A stretch of DNA of 28,503 nt from Nemertoderma westbladi (Eukaryota; Xenacoelomorpha; Nemertodermatida; Nemertodermatidae), in assembly GCA_032718475.1 (NCBI GenBank), contig JAUCBJ010004930.1, positions 1 to 28,503 of the forward strand, given 5' to 3'. The position numbers and the translations under genes are program-made. The number at the start of each line of letters is the position of its first letter. Within the stretch, counting starts at the first letter, position 1. Below, piece by piece: positions 9,821 through 18,786 of this stretch. A model generated the notes under the pieces. That model was not told where the DNA came from, made no database searches, and was given only the letters and a program-made list of their open reading frames with translations.

Positions 9821-11092
9821 CAGCTCGGTAAGAGTAAACTTTGGCTCACAGGCCCGGAATTCTTACAGCAGCCACAACTTACCTGGAGCACCCGATTCGA
9901 TCCCGAACTAGATAGCGGGAAATATTCAGAAGATGATAAGGAGATTCGTAAAGTCCATGGAAGCACCACCGTGGAAATCTATAGTTGCCTGACCGAGCCT
10001 GCAAAGGATTCGGGCAGGCACTATAATATTGCGACCACTACGCAACCAGCCGCGTCCTTACACCTATTGATATAGCGAACCTCCTCGATGAGACGTCTTA
10101 TCCACCACGTCATGACTCTTCGTAACTTCCTGTGGTGGAGGGATAATACACCGATAGTTCCACGAAGTATACGAGAACTCATTATTGCAGAAAAATGTAT
10201 CGTTAGATATGTCCAGAAAGAAAGTTTCCCCGATGAATGGGAACAGCTCAGTGCGGGCAAGACCTTGAAACCCGACAGTCCAGTCTACCAGTTGAGACCC
10301 ATGATGGGGGAAGATGGACTGATCCGACTAAATACCCGGATGGCAAACGCCCCGGTCGAATATGAAGTCAATTACCCAGTGCTTCTGCCCGGAACGTCAA
10401 TACTAGCCAAGCTATTAATTCAACAGTGCCACGAGGAAAACCATCACGCGGGCCAGAACTGGATTATGGCTAACATCCGGCAAAGATATTGGATCACCCA
10501 CATCCAGCCACTAATCCAGAAAGTCTTAAAACGTTGCTTCCCTTGCAGACGATATCTAGCGCCACCGCTCACCCAAAGAATGGCCGACCTACCGGCTACA
10601 CAGCTGCAGTCCGATTCACCGCCGTTCTATGTAACCGGAGTAGACTGTTTCGGACCATTTACAGTCATCGAGCGACGATCCAACATCAAATGCTGGGGAG
10701 CCATCTTCACATGCCTTAGGTCAAGGGCAATTTACCTAGACCTCGTAGTAAACCTCACGCAGCACGCCTTTATCAACGCTCTGCGTCGGTTCGTAGCAAA
10801 CAATGGATCATGCCGGCATATGTACTCCGATAATGGAACGAACTTCGTGGGAGGAGAACGGGAACTCAGAGAGGCTATCGAGGGATGGTTCACCGAAGAT
10901 ACCGCATCCCAAGTCTGGAAGGAACACCATATACAATGGCACTTCCAAACGCCCTTGGCACCCCATACGAGCGGGGTATGGGAGAAACTCATCGACTTGG
11001 TGAAACGATCCATGCGCATCGCATTAGGGGTTACACGGGTAACCCACGACACCCTTCGCACTACATGCACTTCGCACTCACGGCCACCCTGA
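9821..11092 (+). pseudogene. pol: BEL integrase (zinc-binding and catalytic core)
   Basis: From 9821 the linker (LWLTGPEFL) runs to a TAG at 10073-10075, then an open frame from 10088. The N-terminal zinc domain has CHEENHHAG (residues 114-122 from 10088) and the CFPC pair at Cys150/Cys153. The catalytic core shows the DDE triad: Asp186 in GVDCFGP, Asp248 in YSDNGTNF and Glu299 in GVWEKL. It would insert element cDNA into the genome, giving short target duplications. The frame is lost near 11040-11090 and the conserved continuation is in the next frame. Confidence 0.88.
9981..10024 (+). other. Hairpin motif copy in RNase H-integrase linker
   Basis: A divergent core, CCGAGCCTGCAAAGGATTCGG at 9993-10013 given here with its break as CCGAGCC / GGATTCGG, sits between ATAGT-t-GCCTG (9981-9991) and CAGGCACTAT (10015-10024): ten base pairs with one bulged T. 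Sequence drift in the core keeps the stem through G-T pairing. Confidence 0.6.
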
Positions 11093-11599
11093 ACAACCGG
11101 CCAATCGTACCTATCCACGATGACCCTACAGATCTGGAGCCTCTTACCCCTAACCATCTACTTGGAAGACCCAAAACCAACATTCTTCCAGAGGCAATGT
11201 TCCCAGATCCCAACGATATCGCGAGACATACCAATTGGAAAAAGGCCCAAGTGCTGGCACCGCATTGGTGGAGAATCTGGGCCCAAGAGTACCTCATAAC
11301 CCTCCAGGAGGAAGTGGAATAACACCTACAGGAACGTCGCAGTTGGCGATATGGTGCTGGTTAAGGAAGACCTTAAAGACCGCGTCCACTGGCCTGTGGC
11401 GCGAGTCGTGGAAATAACCCCAAGTAAAGACGGTCTTGCGAGGACTGTGACGATACGGACGGCGAAGGGCCACTACCAACGCCCTATCCAGAAGCTGTGC
11501 CTTCTTGAAGGCAATGACAGTGGTGACTCCAAGAGAGGTGATAAGTTCCCTACTCAGGATCCTGCTGCAGACATTGGTGACAATGCTAAACCCATTTAA
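11063..11599 (+). pseudogene. pol: BEL integrase C-terminus (DUF5641-like)
   Basis: Two consecutive frames cover the C-terminal block: NNRPIVPIHDDP and LTPNHLLGRP, ending in WRIWAQEYLITLQEE (to about 11320), then after a frame change at about 11305-11320 KWNN...VAVGDMVLVKED, WPVARVV and RPIQKLCLLEG up to TAA at 11597-11599. This block is typical of the 3' end of BEL pol. TAA follows a short hydrophilic tail and is probably the original pol terminator. Confidence 0.83.
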
Positions 11600-12806
11600 A
11601 CCCTTCTCATCCTGTTGACAAACTCTTTTAAATGTGATTTACTGACAATGAATAATGGACCCCCCTTAAACTAACTGTAACCATGCAATAGTATTTGTGT
11701 TTCCTCGTGTGTTATGTGGAGTCCAGCGTCACCCTGCAGATGTTTCGACTGACGCAGGGTAGTTTATGTATTGTTCACCCTGATTTTGGTCATCAGGACC
11801 CACTATATTGGATTATTGGAAATGGTAAAGATTCGAAGTGGAATTCATTGTATCCATTGTGTTGTATTGTGTTGTCTGTAGCGTGCGCAGTTCGGGGCGT
11901 AGGCGGTGTAACTAGTCCAGCTGTAGATCCCGGATTACCGCGCAACACCCCCTCTATCCCGTTATTCTGGTGGGTCCATGGTGCATCCACATGACTTCGT
12001 CGATAGAGGTTTTATGTTTCTCAGTCACGTTATTCTGGTGGGACCGTTGCGTGGATTTTGGGGCGTAGGCGGTGTAACTAGTCCAGCTGTAGATCCCAGA
12101 ATGTTGCGTAACCCCATCCCACATGACTTCGTCGGCTGAGCTTTATGTTGTTGGGAGTGTTATTCTGGTGGGTCCCTGGTGCATTCCACGTGACTTCACT
12201 TCCAGCGTCTTCATTGTCCGTTATGTGTGCAGTTTGGGGCGTAGGCGGTGTAACTAGCCCAGCTGTAGATCACAGATTGCCGCGTAACACCCCTTCCACA
12301 ACGAAAATTTCCCAAAGAAGATGGTTGAATGTAGTTGGAAATGATGAAAAGAAACAGACAACCCTACTATAAACTGAATGATGACGCGTATGATGATGAA
12401 AATGTAATGATGCGCACCCTGGTGCTGCACTTAAAACAAATGATGATAGCCGGGGGGCTATAAACCCAATGTAATGGTGGAAATAAATGATGAAATGTGA
12501 TGAAATAATGAAATGTGAAATGAATAATAAATGAGAAATGAAAAAAGACAAAAAAATGTATAAAATGTAGAAAAGAAAAGAATTGGAAAAAGAAGAGGAC
12601 ATAAAAAGTCAAAAACTGGTTGGATATTAATGTATAGCTATAGTAACTGTAAATACTGAATGTAGTAGCAATAAGATGGTAGATGCCTATATAGCAATAA
12701 TAAACTGAATAATAATAAACTGAATTATTCTGCAGGTCACTATAGAATCAGACTTTCTGGATTTATAATTAACTGACGTAAATTTGCAACGGACATAATT
12801 TAAAAT
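11600..12806 (+). other. Spacer between pol and third ORF
   Basis: 1.2 kb without a credible gene. The first half holds three imperfect direct repeats (listed separately). From about 12300 it becomes A- and TGA-rich on the plus strand (runs of ATGAAAT, AATAATAAACTGAAT), giving spurious Phe/Ser-rich minus-strand ORFs. A splice acceptor for a subgenomic third-ORF mRNA could lie here, but I cannot identify one with confidence. Confidence 0.5.
11892..12300. repeat. Three imperfect direct repeats, about 165-177 bp apart
   Basis: GGGGCGTAGGCGGTGTAACT followed by AGTCCAGCTGTAGATC recurs at about 11894, 12060 and 12236, each followed by a variant of GCGTAACACCCC. A second shared block, TTATTCTGGTGGG, lies between them (about 11960, 12029 and 12159). 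Non-coding tandem duplication inside the element. Confidence 0.8.
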
Positions 12807-14792
12807 ATGGACTCAAATCGCCAAATTCTCGGCGAATTACGTAACACTCTCGATTTACTGGAATATCCACAGCCTGGATCTCCGAACTTTGATACGAAAT
12901 GGAACGCCCTGATAACAGAGAATGTGCGAATCATTAAATTCTCCGGGCAAGAGGAACCGGATTCCCGTAATCTACGAGAGCTCCGGTTGTCTGATGCTAG
13001 TACGAGCCTGAAAAGAACTCGGAACGCAAAGGCAACCGGATGAGCGGAGTTGTCGTTCTGGGAAACGTTCCGGCGAAGCGTCTACAAATCCCAGTGTTTG
13101 ATATACGACAACGAGGGAAACGCGACGCCCACTTGGAAAGCGAGTACGTTGGCGCGATGCCAAAGTTTCATCGACGACAAGAGTACATACCTCACACACT
13201 GGGGAAACCTAGCGGAAGGTACAACGACGCTACGAGAGGAGCGTATATTGGTCATCCAGAACCGCGATGACTACCAGGAGAAGTATGGGACGAAGGAATA
13301 CGGTCGATCATTTGTCGTCGTCCTCGGAACCCCAGATGGTCTAGTGTTAATATGTCGGATCTTCCCGACACCCAAGCAGGAGGTGCGGACATCCAGAGCG
13401 ATCTGGTTATTACCACCGGAGATCCAACAGATCCTATTCGATTTCGATGTTATCAAGATTGGGTCGGATATAAAGGCGGATATCCGGAATGACTACACCA
13501 ACGCTTCCTTTGGAAGAAACCGACGAGAAGACCTCAGCGCCATTAGTCATTTCATCGACACCCAAACCCTGTTAGCCTGGTTGCGATCCACGGAATTCAT
13601 GCGTGGATTCTGGGAGGTGAGACCGACGAAATCCGGTATCGGCTACCTCGCGGTGCTTAACGGCGGTATAGACTTTAAACCTCAGAAATTCCTGGACTAT
13701 AACAAGATATATGGCGCACACTCGGAATTAGAGATAACGAATGAGCGAGAGAATCGTTGGAGGGACGTAGAAAGAAAATGGACGATCCACCAGAAATGGG
13801 AGAATCCGGATCGACGTAACTATATCTACGTCGTAATGGAATCATATACTGTTGCTAAGTTCATCTGCAAGACTCTCGATAAACTCATTAATGCGGTTCC
13901 TAGATCCTTTATCGACTATGAGTGGAACGAAGTTATCGACCACGCGTTCAAAGCGGTAGAGAATATTCCACCGGGAGATACGAAAACGCTCAACGTCATC
14001 GCATCCTGGGATGATAACGGACTGTTCGACATCCCTACGATAGTTGATCTCCTCGGTGCAGAGGAACCACTGATATCATCGGATGGGGAGGAATTATGGC
14101 TACAGGAAGGTGTCCTGCTGTCCACCCCAAAGCGACAACTCGATCCGGAAGTCGCTTACAGACCAGCCGCCAAACGGGTCGCCATGGCCGAACCTGCAAC
14201 GGAGGCAAGCGTAACCACCCCGCTTGGCTCCGGCAGTCCTGCCAGAGAGCTAGTAACCACCTACGCGCTTAGCGACTTCGGCGACACATGTCAGAGGTTG
14301 TCTCCATATCCGTTCCCGGGGGGAGAAGACTGGTCTTCGGAGATCTCGAGCACCAGCACCCAGCGGACCCGCTCAGCTATACAGGTGACGAAGGGTCCCA
14401 GCGTTGCTCCAACCCCTGTAGACCTCCTCAGAATTCCTCCGGCGAACGCCCCGGTACCCCTTCGCCGACCGGCTGTGGCGACGGCCCCCTCCGTTCCACA
14501 AGACCCTATGCGACTTACCCGATGGTACGCCGAACAAACCGAGTGGATCCACCGCCAGAAACGGGCTCCCGGGATGCGACCGGCAGGCTATAAGGAAGGT
14601 TATCGTAGCGAGAACATACTCCGCCAAAGCCCAGCACTCCGCGGGCTACCGGCTACTGCAAGTATCCTCAAAGTGACCGACGGCTGGAGTATTACGCCGG
14701 CATACCAATCCCCATATTCTTTGGCCGGGAGATGCAACTGGAGGTATGCGGAAACTGCGGTTCGGAACAGTGTCCACGCGGGTCCACGCTAA
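12807..14792 (+). pseudogene. Third ORF of BEL element, possible DEDD-exonuclease-like domain
   Basis: ATG at 12807; one frame runs to 14792, broken only by TGA at 13041-13043. After an N-terminal segment of about 78 codons, the region from about 13240 to 13890 recalls the DEDD 3'-5' exonuclease fold: VVVLGTPDGLVLICRIF, then LLPPEIQQIL and DVIKIGSDIKADI (the Exo II-like block with its Asp), FIDTQTLLAWL, SGIGYLAVLNGGIDF, and a YVVMESY helix where Exo III would have Y-x3-D. The Exo I D-x-E is not evident and the Exo III Asp appears to be Glu, so activity is doubtful. A Pro/Ser/Thr-rich linker follows. It has no membrane segments, so it is not an envelope. The family assignment is inference from pattern only; the ORF itself is secure. 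Confidence 0.5.
12982..13040 (+). other. Hairpin motif copy in third ORF
   Basis: Core CGAGCCTGAAAAGAACTCG at 13003-13021 lies between TCCGGTTG (12982-12989) and CAACCGGA (13033-13040), an 8-bp perfect complement. The in-frame TGA follows at once (13041). Here the motif is read in a different frame (STSLKRTR) from that in gag, so conservation is not for a peptide. Confidence 0.6.
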
Positions 14793-15262
14793 ATCGGGTT
14801 ACCGATTCGTGCCTCCAGCTCCTTGGGATACTTTACTGCCCCTATTGCGCGATATCGGGCCACGATGTTTTGGTTTATCCTACCCTTTACAACCTTTGCA
14901 CAAAATGCGGTTTCCGTGGACATTCAGCGAGCCCCCGTTGTAACATAAAGTGTCCTACTAAGGACGTAACAGCTATGGGAAATATGGTTATGTTTGAAAC
15001 CTACGCCAATAACCACGTAAAGACCAAATTGCATAGAAGTGCTCGCAATATCGCGCAAGAGATGGCGTGCGGGTACTTCTCGTTCCCAGAACGCCTCCAT
15101 ACGGCAGCGACACTACCATTCCATTATGTGGATCTACTATTGAGCGCTGGACTATTCGGTCCCTTCGAGATCCTCAGGCGCTTATACTCCTACAAAGAAG
15201 AATTCGGTGACGGAAAGTGGTTTCTAGAGGCTACTACTAGGATCGGCATGCTTCATTGCAGC
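14609..15262 (+). pseudogene. Third ORF, Cys/His-rich C-terminal part
   Basis: Continues the third ORF in another frame (frame change between about 14610 and 14730; ATG at 14732 is inside it). The start of the frame has YYAGIPIPIFFGREM, then a Cys/His cluster: CGNCGSEQC, CPYCAISGH, CTKCGFRGH and CNIKC, resembling zinc knuckles or ribbons and so a possible nucleic-acid or protein-binding domain. An aromatic helical segment follows (YFSFPERLHTAATLPFHYVD, FGPFEILRRLY). The coding trend stops near 15262, where a LINE fragment on the opposite strand begins. I do not recognise the family. Confidence 0.5.
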
Positions 15263-15269
15263 TGCATTT

Positions 15270-15575
15270 TTAAGAATGCTGTGCCGGCTTGTCAACAAAA
15301 TTGCACCGCCACAACTCCCTATTACCCATGACATTTGCTAGATCATCCGCATCTTTAAGGCCAGTGTCCTTTAAGATGCGTCTCAAGAAAGTCATGGGCT
15401 GTCCACCATGCTTATTCACTCCATGAGGCTGCCAAAGTACAAGATTATGCACTGGCTGGTCCTCACGGCGAAAGCAATGTCCTGCAAAGCGGAGGCGATT
15501 TTGTTCTAGTGTCAAGCTTGGGGGAACCAATGAGACACCTCCAATGTTATATAGTGTCTGGTTGGAGATGTGTGC
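15270..15575 (-). pseudogene. LINE ORF2 C-terminal fragment
   Basis: Minus-strand translation gives RLRFAGHCFRREDQPVHNLV, LWQPHG, GQPMTFLRRILKDTGLKD and NVMGNRELW, the conserved tail after the RT domain in many non-LTR retrotransposons. It ends with a stop at 15270-15272 and fades near 15575, as expected of a 5'-truncated insertion. It lies in reverse orientation near the end of the third ORF. A target duplication was not convincingly found. Confidence 0.75.
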
Positions 15576-15761
15576 ATTGTACTTGGAGAGACGGAGTTGG
15601 AGAGACGGACGGACATGATCCCGCTACCATCCAAAGGAAGGGCCGCCAGGAGACAAGCCGCAGCGATGCTCGCGATGGACGTTGACGCTCGCCTACCTAC
15701 ACTGGCGATCGACGAGAGTAGACGGGCGAAGAGAAGGAAAGTGTATCAGAGTAATAAATAG
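15570..15761 (+). pseudogene. Possible tail of third ORF after LINE insertion
   Basis: About 63 codons ending at a stop just before the element's 3' non-coding part. Ala/Arg-rich with a basic cluster (SRRAKRRK) that resembles a nuclear localisation signal. It may be the original C-terminus of the third ORF displaced by the LINE scrap; evidence is positional only. Confidence 0.35.
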
Positions 15762-15763
15762 AA

Positions 15764-15925
15764 GACCAGGATATTCCAGATACATTTTTATCGAACATTT
15801 ATTTTTATATTTACATAAACTAACTCAAGGAAAAATTGATCAGGACTATGCAATATTAAAATTTGGGTTTTTTATATGGGGAAATGACCTACGCAAACTC
15901 GATCTACCGATAGACCTCATGAAGG
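15764..15925 (+). other. BEL 3' non-coding stretch
   Basis: AT-rich sequence between the last stop and the polypurine tract. It contains a 5-bp stem GACCT/AGGTC at 15913-15917 and 15923-15927 directly before that tract. Confidence 0.5.
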
Positions 15926-15939
15926 TCATTGGGGGGGAC
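15926..15939 (+). promoter_or_regulatory. Polypurine tract of BEL element
   Basis: A run of seven G followed by AC (15931-15939) sits directly against the TG that begins the 3' LTR at 15940. This is the expected primer site for plus-strand DNA synthesis and fixes the LTR's 5' boundary. Confidence 0.8.
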
Positions 15940-17004
15940 TGTTTGCGGTATTTCAACTTTTCATAACGCAAGTTGAATATTTTTCGGATTTATTTAAAAT
16001 GAATATTCCAATATCAATACCGGGTGCGGGAACATGGAATTTGGGTATATTCAATGGACTGGGGGCGATTTACGGGCGAATATTGGGGCGAGGGGTGGGA
16101 GGCAAAATTAAGCAGTACTCAGGTTCACCTGAATACTATTAGGCCTAGCCGACTTCCTGCTGCCTGTAGAGGTGGATTTGGTAACTCGCTAGGCCTAGGG
16201 ACAAGGACTGCCCTTAGCGGTCCCTGGCCAACAGCAGTTATTACGAGCCTGAATAAGGACTCGGAAAGTCTGCTGCTTGTGTCAGGGATTTGCGACGGGA
16301 ACCAACAGACAGATCCTTAGCGGTCCCTGGTCACCGGCAGTTATTACGAGCCTGAATAAGGACTCAGAAAGCTTGCCGACTACGCCAGGGACTTGCGACG
16401 GGTCGACCGACTAAACGGAGGAAGGGTTCGACGAGGACTGCCTTCCTGGAGTGGGTTCCACGACCGGCGTTAGTACGAGACTGAATAAGAACTCGGAAAA
16501 CTACCAACAGTTGGGACTCACGACGGGCTGACAGACCCCTTGCCAAGACGTACCGCTTTCCTGATGACTGATCCCTTCGGGGTTCGGGAAGGGTGGGACG
16601 GACACGCAACGGGGTTGAAAGACAAAGGACCGGACTCCACTGGCCTACCGACTGTTCGGAGCAGCTTCTCGGCTACCGAAGCGACTACGAGCCTGAAAAG
16701 GATTCGGAAAGCTTAGGTGGTTGGGTCCCTGTGATGAACCGACGGACCCCTAGCCAAGCCGTACCGCTTTCCTGATGACCAATCCCTTCGGGGTTCGGGA
16801 AGGGTGGGATGGACACGCAAATGGGTCCACCGACGCGACAGACCCCTAGCCAAGCCGTACCGCTTTCCTGATGACCGATCCCTTCGGGGTTCGGGAAGGG
16901 TGGGACGGACTCGCAACCGGGTCTACCGACTTGACCGACCCTTAGCCAAGCCGTACCACTTTCCTGATGACCAATCCCTTCGGGGTTCGGGAAGGGTGGG
17001 ACGG
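15940..17004 (+). repeat. 3' LTR of BEL element
   Basis: Starts TGTTTGCGG and follows the 5' LTR with few differences at first. It lacks about 40 bp present there (at 2312-2350) but has four instead of two copies of the G-rich core unit. Its four CGAGCCTGAA hairpins are at about 16222-16287, 16325-16390, 16455-16515 and 16672-16720. It passes straight into satellite after GGGTGGGACGG (17004), within a core unit rather than at a recognisable CA end, so its last part may be missing or replaced. Confidence 0.87.
16544..17004 (+). repeat. Tandem G-rich hairpin units in 3' LTR
   Basis: Four copies (starting near 16544, 16755, 16849 and 16948) of a roughly 60-bp core beginning GCCAAGCCGTACC, with CTTTCCTGATGACC and a perfect 6-bp stem CCCTTC/GAAGGG around a 9-base loop. 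The last three are about 94-99 bp apart. The 5' LTR has only two (near 2804 and 3011), so this block expanded or contracted between the LTRs. Confidence 0.8.
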
Positions 17005-17190
17005 AGTATAGTATAGTGTGGAGTATAGTGTGGAGTATATTGTGGAGTATAGTGAGTATAGTATAGTATAGTGTGGAGTATAGTGAGTATAGTATAGTAA
17101 GTATAGTGTGGAGTATAGTGTGGAGTATAGTGAGTATAGTATAGTATAGTGTTGAGTATAGTGTGGAGTATAGTGAGTATAGTATAGTAT
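17005..17190. repeat. GAGTATAGTGTG satellite, middle block
   Basis: Same 12-bp and 43-bp satellite as at 1161-2160, resuming at the right end of the BEL element. The flanks TATAG (2156-2160) and AGTATAG (17005-17011) allow a 5-bp target duplication, but the repeat makes it ambiguous. Confidence 0.9.
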
Positions 17191-17194
17191 ACTA

Positions 17195-17480
17195 CTACTA
17201 GGTCGAGCGAACTCGGACAGTGGAAATGAGATCCTTCCAGGCTTCCCGATTCTCCATAGTTGTCGCAATTTCGTTTCTCCCAAGTTCAGTATCCCTTTCA
17301 AGTTGATCTATATATGTTATGGCAGGTCGTCCACGACTACGCTTTCCATGAGTTGGTTGCCAGAGAAGTAGATCTGGTATGACCTCGTCTTTACTTCGCC
17401 AGCAGTGCCCACTGAATCTTAATCTGCGTTCACGGAGGGTGGTTGATACAGGTGGTATTGTACCATAAAGCTCTAAATTC
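17195..17480 (-). pseudogene. LINE ORF2 C-terminal fragment in satellite
   Basis: Minus-strand translation reads RRLRFSGHCWRSKDEVIPDL, LLWQPTHGKRSRGRP, ITYIDQLERDTELGRNEI and MENREAWKDL, the same conserved non-LTR retrotransposon tail as at 15270-15575 but a different copy (KRSRGRP rather than KHGGQP). Its upstream edge carries a 14-bp direct repeat ATTGTACCATAAAG at about 17458 and 17482. Confidence 0.8.
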
Positions 17481-17493
17481 TATTGTACCATAA

Positions 17494-17690
17494 AGTATAG
17501 TATAGTGTGGAGTATAGTGTGGAGTATAGAGTGGAGTATAGTGTGGAGTATAGTGAGTATAGTATAGTATAGTCTGGAGTATAGTGAGTATAGTATAGTA
17601 TAGTGTGGAGTATAGTGTGGAGTATAGTGAGTATAGTATAGTATAGTGTTGAGTATAGTGAGTATAGTATAGTATAGTGTGAAGTATAAA
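17494..17690. repeat. GAGTATAGTGTG satellite, right block
   Basis: Third stretch of the same satellite, after the LINE fragment, ending near TGTGAAGTATAAAAC. Confidence 0.9.
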
Positions 17691-17762
17691 ACTATAATGG
17701 AATGTGGTATGGGGATTACAGCTGTATAATTTTTAAGTATAATTATTTAAATCAAATAGTGG

Positions 17763-17865
17763 AAAATAATTAATTTCCATTATAAGACTACAGACAAAAT
17801 CTTATACTATAAAATAATTAATTTCCATTATAAGACTACAAACAAAATCTTATACTATAAAATAA
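17763..17865. repeat. 48-bp tandem duplication
   Basis: AAAATAATTAATTTCCATTA and its continuation occur at 17763 and again at 17811 with one substitution, then start a third time. Confidence 0.85.
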
Positions 17866-18786
17866 TGCTGGTTTTTTTTACCATAAATCAACATAATTAA
17901 CTAATTAACGGCTATAATCTTAGCTTCTCGAAGGCCACACGGAAATCCAACTTGGAAAATTTCTAAACTTTTACCAAATAACATGTGTACCAAGTTTTGA
18001 TAGATTTCATCGAAGATTGGCCGAGTTATTAACGTTTAAAATTGAACACAACAGACACACCGTTTGAGTTAGTTGTACCCGCATGCTAAGCTCGCTTACT
18101 TTCGTGGCTCGCCCCACATAAACGTCGTAGGCCTAATGCATACCTGTAGCCTAGGCCTACCTGTACTTCTTGCTACTAGTACTAGGTAGGTCTGCCTACC
18201 TGTACTGTATGTTCATTTTTGTTTCATTCAATTCTCAAAGCAGAAATCGCAGAAATGCTGCTATTTCAGTTGGTTAGCAGCATTTTCACTTCACGCAGAA
18301 ATACTACTACCCACAGAGATGCTGCTAACATTTATGTGCGAAGTGAAAATGATACCCATAAAAATTCCAGCATTTCTGCGAGCAGAAACGAGGGAATGGT
18401 CTATCATGCTTAAATGCCACCGGACTAATTAATAATTAATTAGCCAGTATATTTCTGAAAATTATTGTTATCGTGGAAACTAGTTATTGTCATTCAATAG
18501 TTATATTCTATAATCTTAATTAATTGCGAATTTATTTTAAATAAATATAATCTCCAATGTAGAGTAGGTACGGTAGAATATGGTACAGTAGGTAAAAAAA
18601 TATTATATGTTGATTGTTTCTCGCGGGTATTTTATTCGATCCAAGGACATATTTAATGTTCTCTATAAATCCGCATAATTTAATGTTTTATTGATATCCC
18701 ATACAGACACACAGATGTTAATTCAGTAGGTGTTGGAGGACAGGGCTTGGTCAATCACTTTTGGGGCAGTATTTAGATTCATCACC
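17866..18786. other. AT-rich intergenic DNA
   Basis: No gene recognised. It contains a short compact stretch rich in AGGCCTA and TACCTGTAC (about 18120-18210) and the palindrome cluster at 18248-18380. Confidence 0.5.
18248..18380. repeat. Cluster of overlapping inverted repeats
   Basis: Three perfect inverted repeats: CGCAGAAATGCT (18248-18259) with its complement at 18369-18380, GTTAGCAGCAT (18273-18283) with 18319-18329, and CATTTTCACTTC (18281-18292) with 18340-18351. The second and third share bases and cannot form together. Probably a small decayed foldback element. Confidence 0.7.

Larger units (their letters stand above)
2161..17004 (+). mobile_element. BEL/Pao LTR retrotransposon, degenerate, with nested insertions
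   Basis: Two similar long direct repeats (2161 onward and 15940-17004, both starting TGTT) enclose, in order, a Gag with a DUF1759-like region and zinc knuckles, a BEL-type aspartic protease, RT with YVDD, RNase H, an HHCC/DDE integrase and a DUF5641-like C-terminus. This order and the motifs are diagnostic of BEL/Pao. At about 14.8 kb it is larger than the several-kb elements usual in the family. Part of the excess is a nested solo LTR (6056-7237) and a LINE scrap (about 15270-15575); the rest is long LTRs, a 1.2-kb spacer and a third ORF of about 2.5 kb. Satellite lies on both sides. No copy here is intact. Confidence 0.93.

Noticed and set aside
9355-9969. Minus-strand ORFs opposite RNase H and the integrase linker
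   Set aside because: Shadow frames of the plus-strand pol sequence, with no motif of their own.
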